Positions 33,066 through 41,792 of a stretch of 64,000 nucleotides of DNA are shown here, piece after piece; position 1 is the first letter of the stretch, and each line of letters starts with the position of its first letter. The notes under the pieces are model-generated. The model was not told where the DNA came from and did no database searches. It worked only from the letters and a program-made list of their open reading frames with translations. Made by a program: the position numbers and the translations under genes. Origin of the DNA: Lachnospiraceae bacterium (GTDB lineage Bacteria > Bacillota > Clostridia > Lachnospirales > Lachnospiraceae); contig CAJTBO010000001.1 of NCBI GenBank assembly GCA_910573755.1, forward strand, positions 310,001 through 374,000, given 5' to 3'.

Positions 33066-34454
33066 ATGAGAAGATTCAGGGAAAAATACTTTGGTGATGC
33101 GGATTTCTACAAGATGGTATTCGCCGTTGCCATCCCCATCATGATCCAGAACGGTATCACAAACTTTGTGAATATGCTGGACAACATCATGATCGGCCAG
33201 ATCGGGACCGAGTCCATGACCGGCGTTTCCATCGTCAACCAGATATTGTTTGTCTATAATCTCTGTGTTTTCGGCGCTGTCTCCGGGGCAGGGATCTTTA
33301 CGGCGCAGTACTACGGTCAGAAAAACACGGACGGCATACGCCATACAGTCCGTTTCAAGCTCCTTACAGTCATGGTCATTACCGTTTTGACCATCCTTCT
33401 CTGCGTTTTCTGCGGACAGAGCCTGATCAGTTTTTACCTGACCGGCGAAGGCAGTGCAGAGAGCATAAAAGCCTCCATGATCAGCGGCAGGGAATACATG
33501 CTCCTGATGCTCACCGGGCTTCCCTTTTTCATGATCACACAGGTATACGGCAGCACATTAAAAGAATGCGGCCAGACGCTCCTGCCCATGAAAGCCGGCG
33601 TTGCGGCGATCTGCATCAACCTGCTGTTCAATTATCTGCTGATCTACGGAAAGTTCGGCTTTCCGATGCTGGGCGTAAAAGGCGCGGCGATCGCCACCGT
33701 TCTTTCCCGCGTGATCGAGACAGGCATTATCATCATTGCCACACACAGAAATACGGAAAAGAACCCTTTTGTCATCGGATTATACCGGAGTCTTGCCATT
33801 CCTGCGGATACGGTAAAAAGGATCACCGTAAAGGGAACCCCTCTTTTACTGAACGAAACGTTCTGGTCCGCCGGTATGGCCACCCTTGCGGCATGCTATT
33901 CCCTGAAGGGCCTCAACGTGGTTGCAGCCCTCAACATCTCCAATACGATATGCAACCTGTTTCACATTTCCTTTATCGCCATGGGGGAAGCCGTTGCCAT
34001 CATTATCGGACAGATCCTCGGCACGGGAGATATGAAACGCGCCAAAGAGACCGACACAAAGATCATTGTCTTTGCCGTTCTTCTCTGTTCCGCCGTGGCA
34101 GTGGTCATGTTTTTTACGGCGCCGCTCTTTCCGGACTTTTATAATACATCCGAAGATATCCGGCAGCTTGCCGCAAAGCTGATCATGATCTCGGCACTGT
34201 TTGTCCCACAGCATGCCCTGCTGAACAGCCTGTACTTCTCACTCCGCTCCGGCGGAAAAACCATGCTGGCTTTTTTCTTTGACAGCGTGTTTATCTGGTG
34301 CGTCAGTGTTGTTCTGGCATTTGCACTGGCAAAATTTACTTCTTTGCCTATTTTATGGATCTACTTTTTTGTCCAGCTGGCGGATGGCATAAAAGCGGTG
34401 ATCGGGCTTGTTCTGGTGAAAAAAGGAGTCTGGCTCCATAATATAGTGGAATGA
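33066..34454 (+). CDS. MATE-family multidrug/Na+ antiporter
   Basis: 462 residues with 12 predicted helices in two MatE halves (VFAVAIPIMIQNGITNFVNM ... LVKKGVWLHNIVE). DinF/NorM-like proteins export cationic drugs or metabolites using Na+ or H+. TATATAAGGAGAAC precedes the ATG. Single gene, separated from the microcompartment genes by a terminator. Confidence 0.9.
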   Translation: MRRFREKYFGDADFYKMVFAVAIPIMIQNGITNFVNMLDNIMIGQIGTESMTGVSIVNQILFVYNLCVFGAVSGAGIFTAQYYGQKNTDGIRHTVRFKLLTVMVITVLTILLCVFCGQSLISFYLTGEGSAESIKASMISGREYMLLMLTGLPFFMITQVYGSTLKECGQTLLPMKAGVAAICINLLFNYLLIYGKFGFPMLGVKGAAIATVLSRVIETGIIIIATHRNTEKNPFVIGLYRSLAIPADTVKRITVKGTPLLLNETFWSAGMATLAACYSLKGLNVVAALNISNTICNLFHISFIAMGEAVAIIIGQILGTGDMKRAKETDTKIIVFAVLLCSAVAVVMFFTAPLFPDFYNTSEDIRQLAAKLIMISALFVPQHALLNSLYFSLRSGGKTMLAFFFDSVFIWCVSVVLAFALAKFTSLPILWIYFFVQLADGIKAVIGLVLVKKGVWLHNIVE

Positions 34455-34952
34455 ATATGATACCCCGATAAGCTACTCTTTCGGCGTTCATAAATTGTTC
34501 ATATTTCATTCAAAGAAACTTAATTTGAAAATCATTTTTTAGACAAATCTAAAGTATATACTATGTTTATAAGATAACAACAGGAACTTAAAAAAAGTTC
34601 TGAAGTATCTTCCCAACAAAGACATTATCGTAATAAATTTAAATAACTTTTTCATAATAAGTGCCAGGTAAGGGAAACCTTACTTGGCATCCTCCCTTTC
34701 TGGTCATATTTTTTCTCTTCTCCCATATAAATATAGTAATTCATTTTTATGCAAAAAGCTTGCTTTTTCTCTCTTTTACTGATAAACTTTTACATGTCAT
34801 CCGCCCACAAAGGCGTGGGGTCGAAGATTTGACGTTTATTTTTTATATCTTTTTATACGGAAAGATAATCTTCGGATTATCTGTTTTTATTTTATGGCAA
34901 TAGAAGAACTGCAGACCGCATGATCTATTGTATATGGAGGAGGGATTTATCT
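34455..34952 (+). promoter_or_regulatory. Long AT-rich leader region with structured hairpins before the symporter
   Basis: About 500 bp without a gene. TAGACA at about 34541 with TATGTT 16 bp on is a weak promoter. Inside the possible leader are a 12-bp GAAA-tetraloop hairpin (34662-34689), a hairpin CCCAC-AAAGGC-GTGGG near 34812-34827, and a terminator AGATAATC-TTCG-GATTATCT with T-run (34863-34894), 59 bp before the symporter ATG. The layout suggests attenuation or an unrecognised riboswitch. I see no glycine-riboswitch core. Confidence 0.5.
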
Positions 34953-36479
34953 ATGTTACTGTCGAAAACACTTACCAACCTTAACACAGCCCTTGAGCCC
35001 GCACTGGATGCGATCACGAATATTAACGGCATCGTCAACGACTTTGTCTGGGGCACTTTCGGTATCGGCCTCTTACTTGCAGCCGGTATCCTGATGACGC
35101 TGGTCAACAGGGGATTCCAGTTCACTCATATCAGGCACTGGTTTAAAAACACGATCGGCGCTATCTTCGCAGATAAACATGTCACAAAGCATACGGAGAA
35201 GGATGACAAATCCATCTCTCAGTTTCAAAGCCTCTGTACGGCGCTCGCGGCAACCATCGGCACCGGAAATATCGTAGGTATCGCCACAGCTATTATCTCC
35301 GGCGGTCCCGGCGCCATTTTCTGGATGTGGGTCATGGCGATCTTCGGCATGATGACCAACTATTCCGAAAATGTCCTCGGCATTTATTACCGCCGCAAAA
35401 ACACAAACGGCGAATGGTCCGGCGGCTCGATGTACTATTTAAGAGACGGCCTCGGTTCCAAAAAAGGCTGTAAGCAAATCGGCATAATCCTTGCGGTACT
35501 GTTCAGCTGCTTCTGCCTGCTGGCAAGTTTCGGTATCGGCAACATGAGTCAGGTAAACTCCATTGCCGGCAATATGAAATCCGCCTTCAATGTTCCCACC
35601 CGGATCACCGGCATCGCGATCGTCATTATCTCTGCGTTTGTTATTTTAGGCGGCTTAAAAAGGGTTGCTGCCGTTACGGAAAAACTGGTTCCGGTGATGG
35701 CGATCCTCTATATCGTCGGCGCCCTTATCATCTGTATCTCAAATATTGATCAGTTCAGCGCCGTATTCAATGCTATCTTCAAGGGTGCCTTTGCCATAAA
35801 AGCGGCCGGCGGCGGCGTTATCGGTTACGGTGTGAGCCGTGCCATCACATGGGGATTTAAAAGAGGTGCTTTCTCTAATGAGGCCGGCCTGGGTTCTTCC
35901 GTTATGGTACATTCCAGTTCCAACATAAAAGAGCCTGTCCGTCAGGGTATGTGGAGTATCTTTGAAGTATTTGCGGATACCATCGTTGTCTGTACCTTAA
36001 CTGCATTCTGTATCCTTTCCTCCGGTCTTGTGGATCTGGAAACAGGACAGATGCTGACTGACGTGGAAGGTTCCGGTCTTGTAGGGCAGGCTTTTGCCGG
36101 TATCTTCGGTCCCATTGGCCCTAAATTCATCGCCATTGCCATTTTGCTGTTTGCCTATTCCACCGTACTCGGCTGGAGCCACTATGGCGCAAAAGCCTTT
36201 GAATTTCTGTTTGGCGTCAAAACCACCGTTATTTATAAAATAATCTTTGTTATCATGACTTATTTCGGCTGTACCGCAAGCCTGGGACTGGCGTGGGACT
36301 TATCCGATACCTTCAACGGTCTGATGATGATCCCGAACCTGATAGGCGTTCTGGCTCTTTCCGGCACCGTCAGGAAGATCACAAACAACTATATCCGCCG
36401 GACCTTCCACGGTTCCAAAGAGGAGCCTATGTACTCTGCTTTTGAAGATATTCAGAGAGAACAGCTTCGAAACCGGTGA
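34953..36479 (+). CDS. Alanine/glycine:sodium symporter (AGCS family)
   Basis: 508-residue amino-acid carrier with about ten helices and the AGCS signature segment LCTALAATIGTGNIVGIATA, GGPGAIFWMWVMAIFGMMTN and RGAFSNEAGLGSS. It imports alanine or glycine with Na+. The start at 34953 (MLLSKTLTNLN) follows GGAGGAGGG; an in-frame ATG at 34920 would add 11 residues with no binding site. Confidence 0.92.
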   Translation: MLLSKTLTNLNTALEPALDAITNINGIVNDFVWGTFGIGLLLAAGILMTLVNRGFQFTHIRHWFKNTIGAIFADKHVTKHTEKDDKSISQFQSLCTALAATIGTGNIVGIATAIISGGPGAIFWMWVMAIFGMMTNYSENVLGIYYRRKNTNGEWSGGSMYYLRDGLGSKKGCKQIGIILAVLFSCFCLLASFGIGNMSQVNSIAGNMKSAFNVPTRITGIAIVIISAFVILGGLKRVAAVTEKLVPVMAILYIVGALIICISNIDQFSAVFNAIFKGAFAIKAAGGGVIGYGVSRAITWGFKRGAFSNEAGLGSSVMVHSSSNIKEPVRQGMWSIFEVFADTIVVCTLTAFCILSSGLVDLETGQMLTDVEGSGLVGQAFAGIFGPIGPKFIAIAILLFAYSTVLGWSHYGAKAFEFLFGVKTTVIYKIIFVIMTYFGCTASLGLAWDLSDTFNGLMMIPNLIGVLALSGTVRKITNNYIRRTFHGSKEEPMYSAFEDIQREQLRNR

Positions 36480-36558
36480 ATATGATCACAGTGATCATAC
36501 ATAACATTACTTTTTCCGGTCAGTCCCGGCGGCACTTAAAAAATTATTAAGAACATAC

Positions 36559-36585
36559 GAAAAGCGGCAAAATCTGCCGCTTTTC
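36559..36585. terminator. Bidirectional terminator between symporter and fba
   Basis: GAAAAGCGGCA (36559-36569) pairs with TGCCGCTTTTC (36575-36585) around a 5-base loop; T-rich on both sides. It serves the two convergent genes. Confidence 0.8.
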
Positions 36586-36615
36586 TTTATCTCTTATTCT
36601 CTTTCAGAATGTTCT

Positions 36616-37554
36616 TTAAGCCTTTCCGTTACATCCCAGAACGTTAACCAGTTTATGGCGAACCATTTCTTTGATGTTAGCGCGGGCGGGTTTCAGATAT
36701 TCACGGGGATCAAACTTATCCGGATGCTCTGCAAAGAACTGACGGATTGTACCTGTCATAGCAAGACGCAGATCGGAATCAATGTTGATCTTACATACCG
36801 CGGAACGTGCCGCTTCACGAAGCTGATCTTCGGGAACACCGATCGCACCGGGCATTGCGCCGCCGAACTTGTTGATCATCTCAACGTATTCCTGCGGAAC
36901 GGAAGAAGAACCGTGCAGTACGATAGGGAAGCCCGGGATCATCTTCTCGCACTCATGCAGAACGTCGAAACGAAGCTGCGGTTTTGTGCCGGGTTTGAAC
37001 TTGTATGCGCCGTGGCTTGTACCGATCGCGATCGCAAGAGAATCACAGCCTGTCTTTTCAACAAACTCTGCCACTTCTTCGGGACGTGTGTAGGAGGAAT
37101 CCTCCGCAGATACCTTTACATCATCTTCCACGCCTGCCAGCGTACCAAGTTCAGCCTCTACCACTACACCGTGTTCATGAGCATATTCTACCACTTTCTT
37201 TGTGATCTCGATGTTCTCTGCAAAAGGCTTGGAAGAAGCATCGATCATAACGGAAGTAAAACCGCCGTCGATACAGGACTTACATGTCTCAAAATCCGGA
37301 CCGTGATCCAGATGCAGAGCGATCGGCAGATCAGGATTGCAGGCAATAGCCGCCTCAACCAGCTTCACCAGATAATTGTGATTTGCATAAGCACGTGCTC
37401 CTTTGGAAACCTGCAGGATAACCGGCGCTTTTTCCTCTGCACAGGCCTCTGTGATACCCTGAACGATCTCCATGTTGTTTACATTGAAAGCACCGATAGC
37501 GTAGCCGCCCTTATACGCTTTCTCAAACATTTCCTTTGTTGTTACTAATGGCAT
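36616..37554 (-). CDS. fba: Fructose-1,6-bisphosphate aldolase, class II
   Basis: 312-residue zinc aldolase of glycolysis: IALHLDHGPD (metal His and catalytic Asp), VEAELGTLAG, TSHGAYKF and IVLHGSSSVP. Cleaves fructose 1,6-bisphosphate to dihydroxyacetone phosphate and glyceraldehyde 3-phosphate. GGAGGTACAAGGAT precedes the ATG. It lies 99 bp downstream of the HPr-like gene, so may be read from the same transcript. It is closer to housekeeping fba than the 281-residue paralogue at 51499. Confidence 0.95.
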   Translation of the reverse strand: MPLVTTKEMFEKAYKGGYAIGAFNVNNMEIVQGITEACAEEKAPVILQVSKGARAYANHNYLVKLVEAAIACNPDLPIALHLDHGPDFETCKSCIDGGFTSVMIDASSKPFAENIEITKKVVEYAHEHGVVVEAELGTLAGVEDDVKVSAEDSSYTRPEEVAEFVEKTGCDSLAIAIGTSHGAYKFKPGTKPQLRFDVLHECEKMIPGFPIVLHGSSSVPQEYVEMINKFGGAMPGAIGVPEDQLREAARSAVCKINIDSDLRLAMTGTIRQFFAEHPDKFDPREYLKPARANIKEMVRHKLVNVLGCNGKA

Positions 37555-37653
37555 ATCCTTGTACCTCCATTTTGTATTTTTGTTTTATATGATAACCGGA
37601 AACCGTCCCTTAAGCCTCTTGTTTCCTTCTGCGGCTCCGGCTATTTTTCCTTT

Positions 37654-37911
37654 TTATTCTTCACCGCTTAAAAATTTCTCAATACTCAAAACTGCCTCTT
37701 CTTCATCCTTTCCGTCTGCAACTACAGTGATCTCTGCGCCGCTGTCGAGCCCCAAGCTCATCATGCCCATAATACTCTTTGCATTCACTTTCTTTCCTGC
37801 CGATTCAATGTAAACCGAACTCTCGTGCTGACTTGCCACCTGCACGAGAACCGCGACGGGCCGGGCTTCAAGCCCGTTCTTCAATTGAATCTTCATAGAT
37901 TTTTCCAACAT
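37654..37911 (-). CDS. Crh-like HPr-family protein (Ser46 kept, His15 replaced by Glu)
   Basis: 85-residue HPr fold. Start at 37911 (MLEKSMKIQLKNGLEARPVA) with GAGAGGAG upstream. The PTS phosphocarrier His15 is Glu15 (GLEARP for GLHARP), while the HPr-kinase site Ser46 is present in NAKSIMGMMSLG. This matches the logic of Bacillus Crh (Gln15), a catabolite-repression cofactor that cannot relay PTS phosphate. Its place after whiA, in a cluster with hprK and rapZ, is the crh neighbourhood. Confidence 0.88.
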   Translation of the reverse strand: MLEKSMKIQLKNGLEARPVAVLVQVASQHESSVYIESAGKKVNAKSIMGMMSLGLDSGAEITVVADGKDEEEAVLSIEKFLSGEE

Positions 37912-37927
37912 AATCTTTCTCCTCTCA

Positions 37928-38818
37928 CTACTTTCGCATACTTTCTGCGATCTCACTCAATTTTCGCAATCTATGATTCACTCCGGACTTCCCCACCGGA
38001 GGTGTCAACAATTCCCCTAATTCCTGCAATGTTGCCTCCTGATACTCCAGCCGCAGCTGCGCAATCTCCCGCAGGTTCTTCGGCAATTCGGAAAGGCCCA
38101 TCCTTTCCTGTATCAGCGTAATATCCTTTACCTGCCCCGCTGCGGCATTTACAGTTTTTGTGATATTTGCCGTCTCACAGTTCACCTTTCTGTTGATGGA
38201 ATTTCTCACTTCTTTTACGATCCTGTGATTCTCAAAATCCATCAGGGACACATGAGCTCCCATGATATTCAGCATATCACATATTGCCGAACCCTCTTTT
38301 ACATATACCACAAAATATTTCTTCCGCCGGGCAATCTTAGCCGGAATATCGAACGCCGCCGTCAACTCCTGCAAAAGATCTGCTTCCCCCTCATCGATAC
38401 AATCAAATTCCAGATGATAGCTCTTTCCCGGATTGCTCATGGAACCTATACATAAATATGCCCCCCGCAAAAAAGCCCTTTTACAGCACTGTTCCTTCAG
38501 TATACCGTTTAGATCCGGCATCAGATGCTCTTTCATAAATTCTGCAGAAAACGTCAATATTCCCCTTTCTGCATCATCCTTTATATTAATGTTTTTTTTG
38601 CATAATGTAAAGGCTTTTTGCCTCACAAAATTATTCTCTGCATTTAAAAAAACCGTTATTTCCCCGTTTTCCGGTAAAAAATCCATATTACCGGCCTTCA
38701 TCCGTCTCCTGTCCCCGAACAGGATGATCGCAGATAATTCCGCATATATACAATGCGCAGAGGATGCATACTGTTTCAATAATTCTTCTTTTACTTCTCC
38801 CGAAAAAGACAATGCCAT
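37928..38818 (-). CDS. whiA: DNA-binding protein WhiA
   Basis: 296 residues with an N-terminal LAGLIDADG-like fold (MALSFSGEVKEELLKQY, FLRGAYLCIGSMSNPGKSYH) and a C-terminal HTH (LGELLTPPVGKSGVNHRLRK). WhiA is conserved in Firmicutes and Actinobacteria, linked to cell division and metabolism. It lies in the rapZ-whiA-crh order; the yvcK/mgfK gene usually between rapZ and whiA is absent here. Confidence 0.95.
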   Translation of the reverse strand: MALSFSGEVKEELLKQYASSAHCIYAELSAIILFGDRRRMKAGNMDFLPENGEITVFLNAENNFVRQKAFTLCKKNINIKDDAERGILTFSAEFMKEHLMPDLNGILKEQCCKRAFLRGAYLCIGSMSNPGKSYHLEFDCIDEGEADLLQELTAAFDIPAKIARRKKYFVVYVKEGSAICDMLNIMGAHVSLMDFENHRIVKEVRNSINRKVNCETANITKTVNAAAGQVKDITLIQERMGLSELPKNLREIAQLRLEYQEATLQELGELLTPPVGKSGVNHRLRKLSEIAESMRK

Positions 38819-38878
38819 CCCTCTTTCTCTATTTTCATTTCACAAAACTATGACCGCGGCCTGCATACCGCCATCCCG

Positions 38879-39751
38879 CTATTTTATACTCTGGATCTCT
38901 ATATCCCGGTGGCTTATCTTCAGCCCGTAACTGCCCTTATCCTTCAAATGTTCATAAAGCATATTGGCAAGCGTCACACTGCGGTGTTTTCCGCCTGTAC
39001 ATCCTATGCCGATCACCAGCTGATACTTTCCCTCTTTTATATAATTGGGAATCAGAAACTTAAGCATATCCGTCAGTTTATCCAGGAATTCATGGCTCTC
39101 CGGATAACCCATTACAAAATCCTGTACTTCCTTTTCATTCCCCGTATGGTGCTTTAACTCTTCCACATAGAACGGATTAGGCAGAAAACGCACATCAAAC
39201 ACAAGGTCCGCGTCCGCCGGAATCCCGTATTTAAAACCAAAGGACACGATATTTACCATCAGGCTGTTATATTCCTCGTTCCGGATAAAAATGCCTTCTA
39301 ATTCTTCTTTTAACTCCCTTGTCAGCAGATTGGAGGTATCTATCACATAATCCGCTTTTTCCCTGATCCCGCGCAGGATTTCCCTTTCCCTCTGGATCCC
39401 CACCTCGATCCGCTCCCCGGAAAGAGACAACGGATGGCGCCTTCTGGTCTCCTTGTAGCGCTTTAAAAGCACCCTCTCTCCCGCATCCAGAAACAGTACT
39501 TCATATACAAAGCCATTCTTCTTCAACTTGTCCAGCATAACCTCCGCCTCCTGAAAAGACTGGCTGCTGCGCACATCCAGCCCGAGCGCAACCTTGGAGG
39601 CCTCCGTTCCCGGAAGAGACACCATCTCCACAAACATCTCCACCAGAGAGACCGGCAGGTTATCCACACAATAAAAGCCTGCATCCTCCAGCATTTTTAA
39701 TGCCGTACTTTTTCCGCCGCCGCTCATGCCTGTCACTACTACAAATCTCAT
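38879..39751 (-). CDS. rapZ: RNase adapter/nucleotide-binding protein RapZ (YvcJ)
   Basis: 290 residues: Walker A VTGMSGGGKS, FYCVDNLPVSLVEMF, LDVRFLPNPFYVEELKHHTG and C-terminal GIGCTGGKHRSVTLAN. RapZ binds nucleotides or GlcN6P and small RNAs in E. coli; in Firmicutes its role is less clear. Next to whiA as usual. Confidence 0.95.
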   Translation of the reverse strand: MRFVVVTGMSGGGKSTALKMLEDAGFYCVDNLPVSLVEMFVEMVSLPGTEASKVALGLDVRSSQSFQEAEVMLDKLKKNGFVYEVLFLDAGERVLLKRYKETRRRHPLSLSGERIEVGIQREREILRGIREKADYVIDTSNLLTRELKEELEGIFIRNEEYNSLMVNIVSFGFKYGIPADADLVFDVRFLPNPFYVEELKHHTGNEKEVQDFVMGYPESHEFLDKLTDMLKFLIPNYIKEGKYQLVIGIGCTGGKHRSVTLANMLYEHLKDKGSYGLKISHRDIEIQSIK

Positions 39752-39810
39752 CTTTGGCTCCTCTTATGCTGTCATCGAAAAACAGTGAAATTTTATCTGC
39801 CGCCCGTTTT

Positions 39811-40749
39811 TTACTCCAGATATATCACTTCCGGTTCCAGTTCCACACCGGACTGCTCCTTTACCCGGCTCCGTACCTCTTTCATAAGCCTTCTGATGTC
39901 CGCTGTTGTCGCACCGCCTTTATTAATGATAAAACCGCAGTGCTTTTCGGACACCTGAGCGCCGCCTATACTAAACCCTCTAAGGCCCGCCTCCATGATC
40001 AGTTTTCCCGCGTAATACCCTTCCGGCCTTTTAAAGGTACTTCCGGCGCTGGGATATTCCAGAGGCTGTTTTACCCGCCTTCTTTCCGCGAAATCAGCCA
40101 TTTTAGCCGAAATTTCCTTTCTTATACCGCCGGAAAGCTGAAATTCCACCTCTGTCACAACAATTTTTTCCCGTTTTAAAATACTGTCCCTGTAACCGAA
40201 TTCCAATTCTCTATTGAAAAATTCCGCCTCTTCTCCTGTCTGTGTAATTCCTTTTACCCGGCTTACCACCTGACGCATTTCCCCTTCATAAGCGCCCGCA
40301 TTCATGACCACGCCGCCGCCCACAGACCCCGGGATTCCCGAAGCAAACTCAAAGCCCGTCAGGGAATGCTCCTGCGCCGCAGATGCGATCCTGCCAAGGA
40401 GTGCTCCCGCCTGCGTCGTTATCTTTTCATCCGCGATACGGATCGTTCCGAAGGCGTCTCCTATATGAAGGACCGCCCCGTCATACCCTTCATCGCTGAC
40501 CAGAAGATTACTGCCGTTTCCCACTACAAAGTATTTTGTACCACTTTCTCTAAAAAATGTAAGTAATTTTTGCAGCTGCTCTGCCGTTTTTATTTCCAGA
40601 AAAAGTTCTGCCGGGCCTCCCGTCCGGAAAGTTGTATGCCGGCTCATGGGTTCCCGCCGGAGGATCTGCCCTGCCGGCAAAATCCGTCCCACCTCTGTTA
40701 TGATCTCCCCTCTCAATTCAGACCCTCCGTGTATCTGTATTTCCTGCAT
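39811..40749 (-). CDS. murB: UDP-N-acetylenolpyruvoylglucosamine reductase
   Basis: 312-residue FAD enzyme of peptidoglycan synthesis: TTFRTGGPAELFLE, VVGNGSNLLVSDEGYDG, GIPGSVGGGVVMNAGAYEGE, and YPSAGSTFKRPEGYYAG with the catalytic Ser, then HCGFIINKGGATTADIRRLM. The start at 40749 is chosen because the longer frame would overlap the ROK gene. Its initiation region is a near duplicate of sequence 34 bp upstream. Confidence 0.95.
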   Translation of the reverse strand: MQEIQIHGGSELRGEIITEVGRILPAGQILRREPMSRHTTFRTGGPAELFLEIKTAEQLQKLLTFFRESGTKYFVVGNGSNLLVSDEGYDGAVLHIGDAFGTIRIADEKITTQAGALLGRIASAAQEHSLTGFEFASGIPGSVGGGVVMNAGAYEGEMRQVVSRVKGITQTGEEAEFFNRELEFGYRDSILKREKIVVTEVEFQLSGGIRKEISAKMADFAERRRVKQPLEYPSAGSTFKRPEGYYAGKLIMEAGLRGFSIGGAQVSEKHCGFIINKGGATTADIRRLMKEVRSRVKEQSGVELEPEVIYLE

Positions 40750-40755
40750 TATTGC

Positions 40756-40805
40756 TTTATATCCGGCTGTGGTCTTTTCACATTGCCGTTTTATATCCGG
40801 CTGTG
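40756..40805 (-). repeat. Tandem repeat of the murB initiation region
   Basis: TTTATATCCGGCTGTG occurs at 40756-40771 and 40790-40805 (34-bp step). On the minus strand the upstream copy leads to ATG-TGA, an AUG followed at once by a stop, and the downstream copy to the real murB ATG. Confidence 0.6.
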
Positions 40806-40822
40806 ATCCTTCCGCAGACCAT

Positions 40823-41767
40823 TTAAACCATTTTATCCAGTACCAGTTTTGCGGAACCGTAGATTCCCGCATCATTTCCTAACGTTGCCAGTACAAATTT
40901 CGCGTTTTTGGCGCCCGGGAACACATATCTCTCAAAAGCGGGACGGATATATTCAAAAAGTATTTCTCCCGCTCTGGACACACCGCCCCCCACGACAAAG
41001 GCTGCCGGATTCAGCACACTGGCTATCATGGCAAAACCCTTCCCGAGTATTTCCCCGAATTCCTCCGCGATCGTTATCGCTGTTTTATCCCCGCTTTTCA
41101 CAGCATCAAATACTGCCTTTGCCGTTACTTTCGTCCCTCTGAGCACAGAAGGCTCCTGCGTCCGGTTCAGCACTTTCTCCGCCAGCCGCACAATGCCGGT
41201 AGCGGAACCATACTGCTCAAGGCATCCCTTACAGCCGCAGTTACAGCTCTCTTCCTCCCCGTCCATAACATGCATATGGCCTATTTCGCCGCCTGCACCG
41301 TCCGCGCCGGTTACCAGCCTGCCGTCTACGATCACACCGCCGCCGATGCCGGTTCCCAATGTCACAAGGACAAGGGAGGTATAGCCCTGGCCGCCGCCCT
41401 TCCACATTTCTCCGAGTGCAGCGACATTGGCGTCATTTCCCACCTGTACCGGTACGCCGCAGAGTTTTTCCATGATCTCTTTTACCGGTGTTACTCCCCA
41501 GCCAAGATTTACAGCTTTATTGACGATCCCGTCCTCATTCACCGGACCGGGTACGGCAATGCCGATACCTGCTATCTTTTCTTTTGCATATTGCTCTTTC
41601 TCCATCTGCCGGTTGATGCTTTCCGCAATATCCGGCAGAATGTTTTCCCCGCCGTTCTCCGTTCTGGTGGGAATCTCCCATTTATCGACCACTGCGCCTT
41701 CCACATCGAAAATACCCATCTTTACGGAAGTTCCTCCCACGTCTACCCCAAATATATATTCAGCCAT
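40823..41767 (-). CDS. glk: ROK-family glucokinase
   Basis: 314 residues: ATP-binding FGVDVGGTSVKMG, VTLGTGIGGGVIVDG, the ROK zinc motif CNCGCKGCLEQYGS, and VVGGGVSRAGE. Phosphorylates glucose to glucose 6-phosphate; size and context beside hprK support glucokinase over a ROK repressor, as there is no HTH. Start 41767 (MAEYIFGVDVGG) has AAGGGGAC upstream; 25 bp after hprK. Confidence 0.88.
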   Translation of the reverse strand: MAEYIFGVDVGGTSVKMGIFDVEGAVVDKWEIPTRTENGGENILPDIAESINRQMEKEQYAKEKIAGIGIAVPGPVNEDGIVNKAVNLGWGVTPVKEIMEKLCGVPVQVGNDANVAALGEMWKGGGQGYTSLVLVTLGTGIGGGVIVDGRLVTGADGAGGEIGHMHVMDGEEESCNCGCKGCLEQYGSATGIVRLAEKVLNRTQEPSVLRGTKVTAKAVFDAVKSGDKTAITIAEEFGEILGKGFAMIASVLNPAAFVVGGGVSRAGEILFEYIRPAFERYVFPGAKNAKFVLATLGNDAGIYGSAKLVLDKMV

Positions 41768-41792
41768 TCTTTTGTCCCCTTCCCTGATCTCT

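Noticed and set aside
34455-34952. Glycine riboswitch before the symporter
   Set aside because: The conserved aptamer core was not found by eye; only generic hairpins and a terminator are supported.
36655-37548. 297-residue plus-strand ORF over fba
   Set aside because: Shadow of a strongly conserved class II aldolase; Cys/His-rich composition typical of antisense frames.
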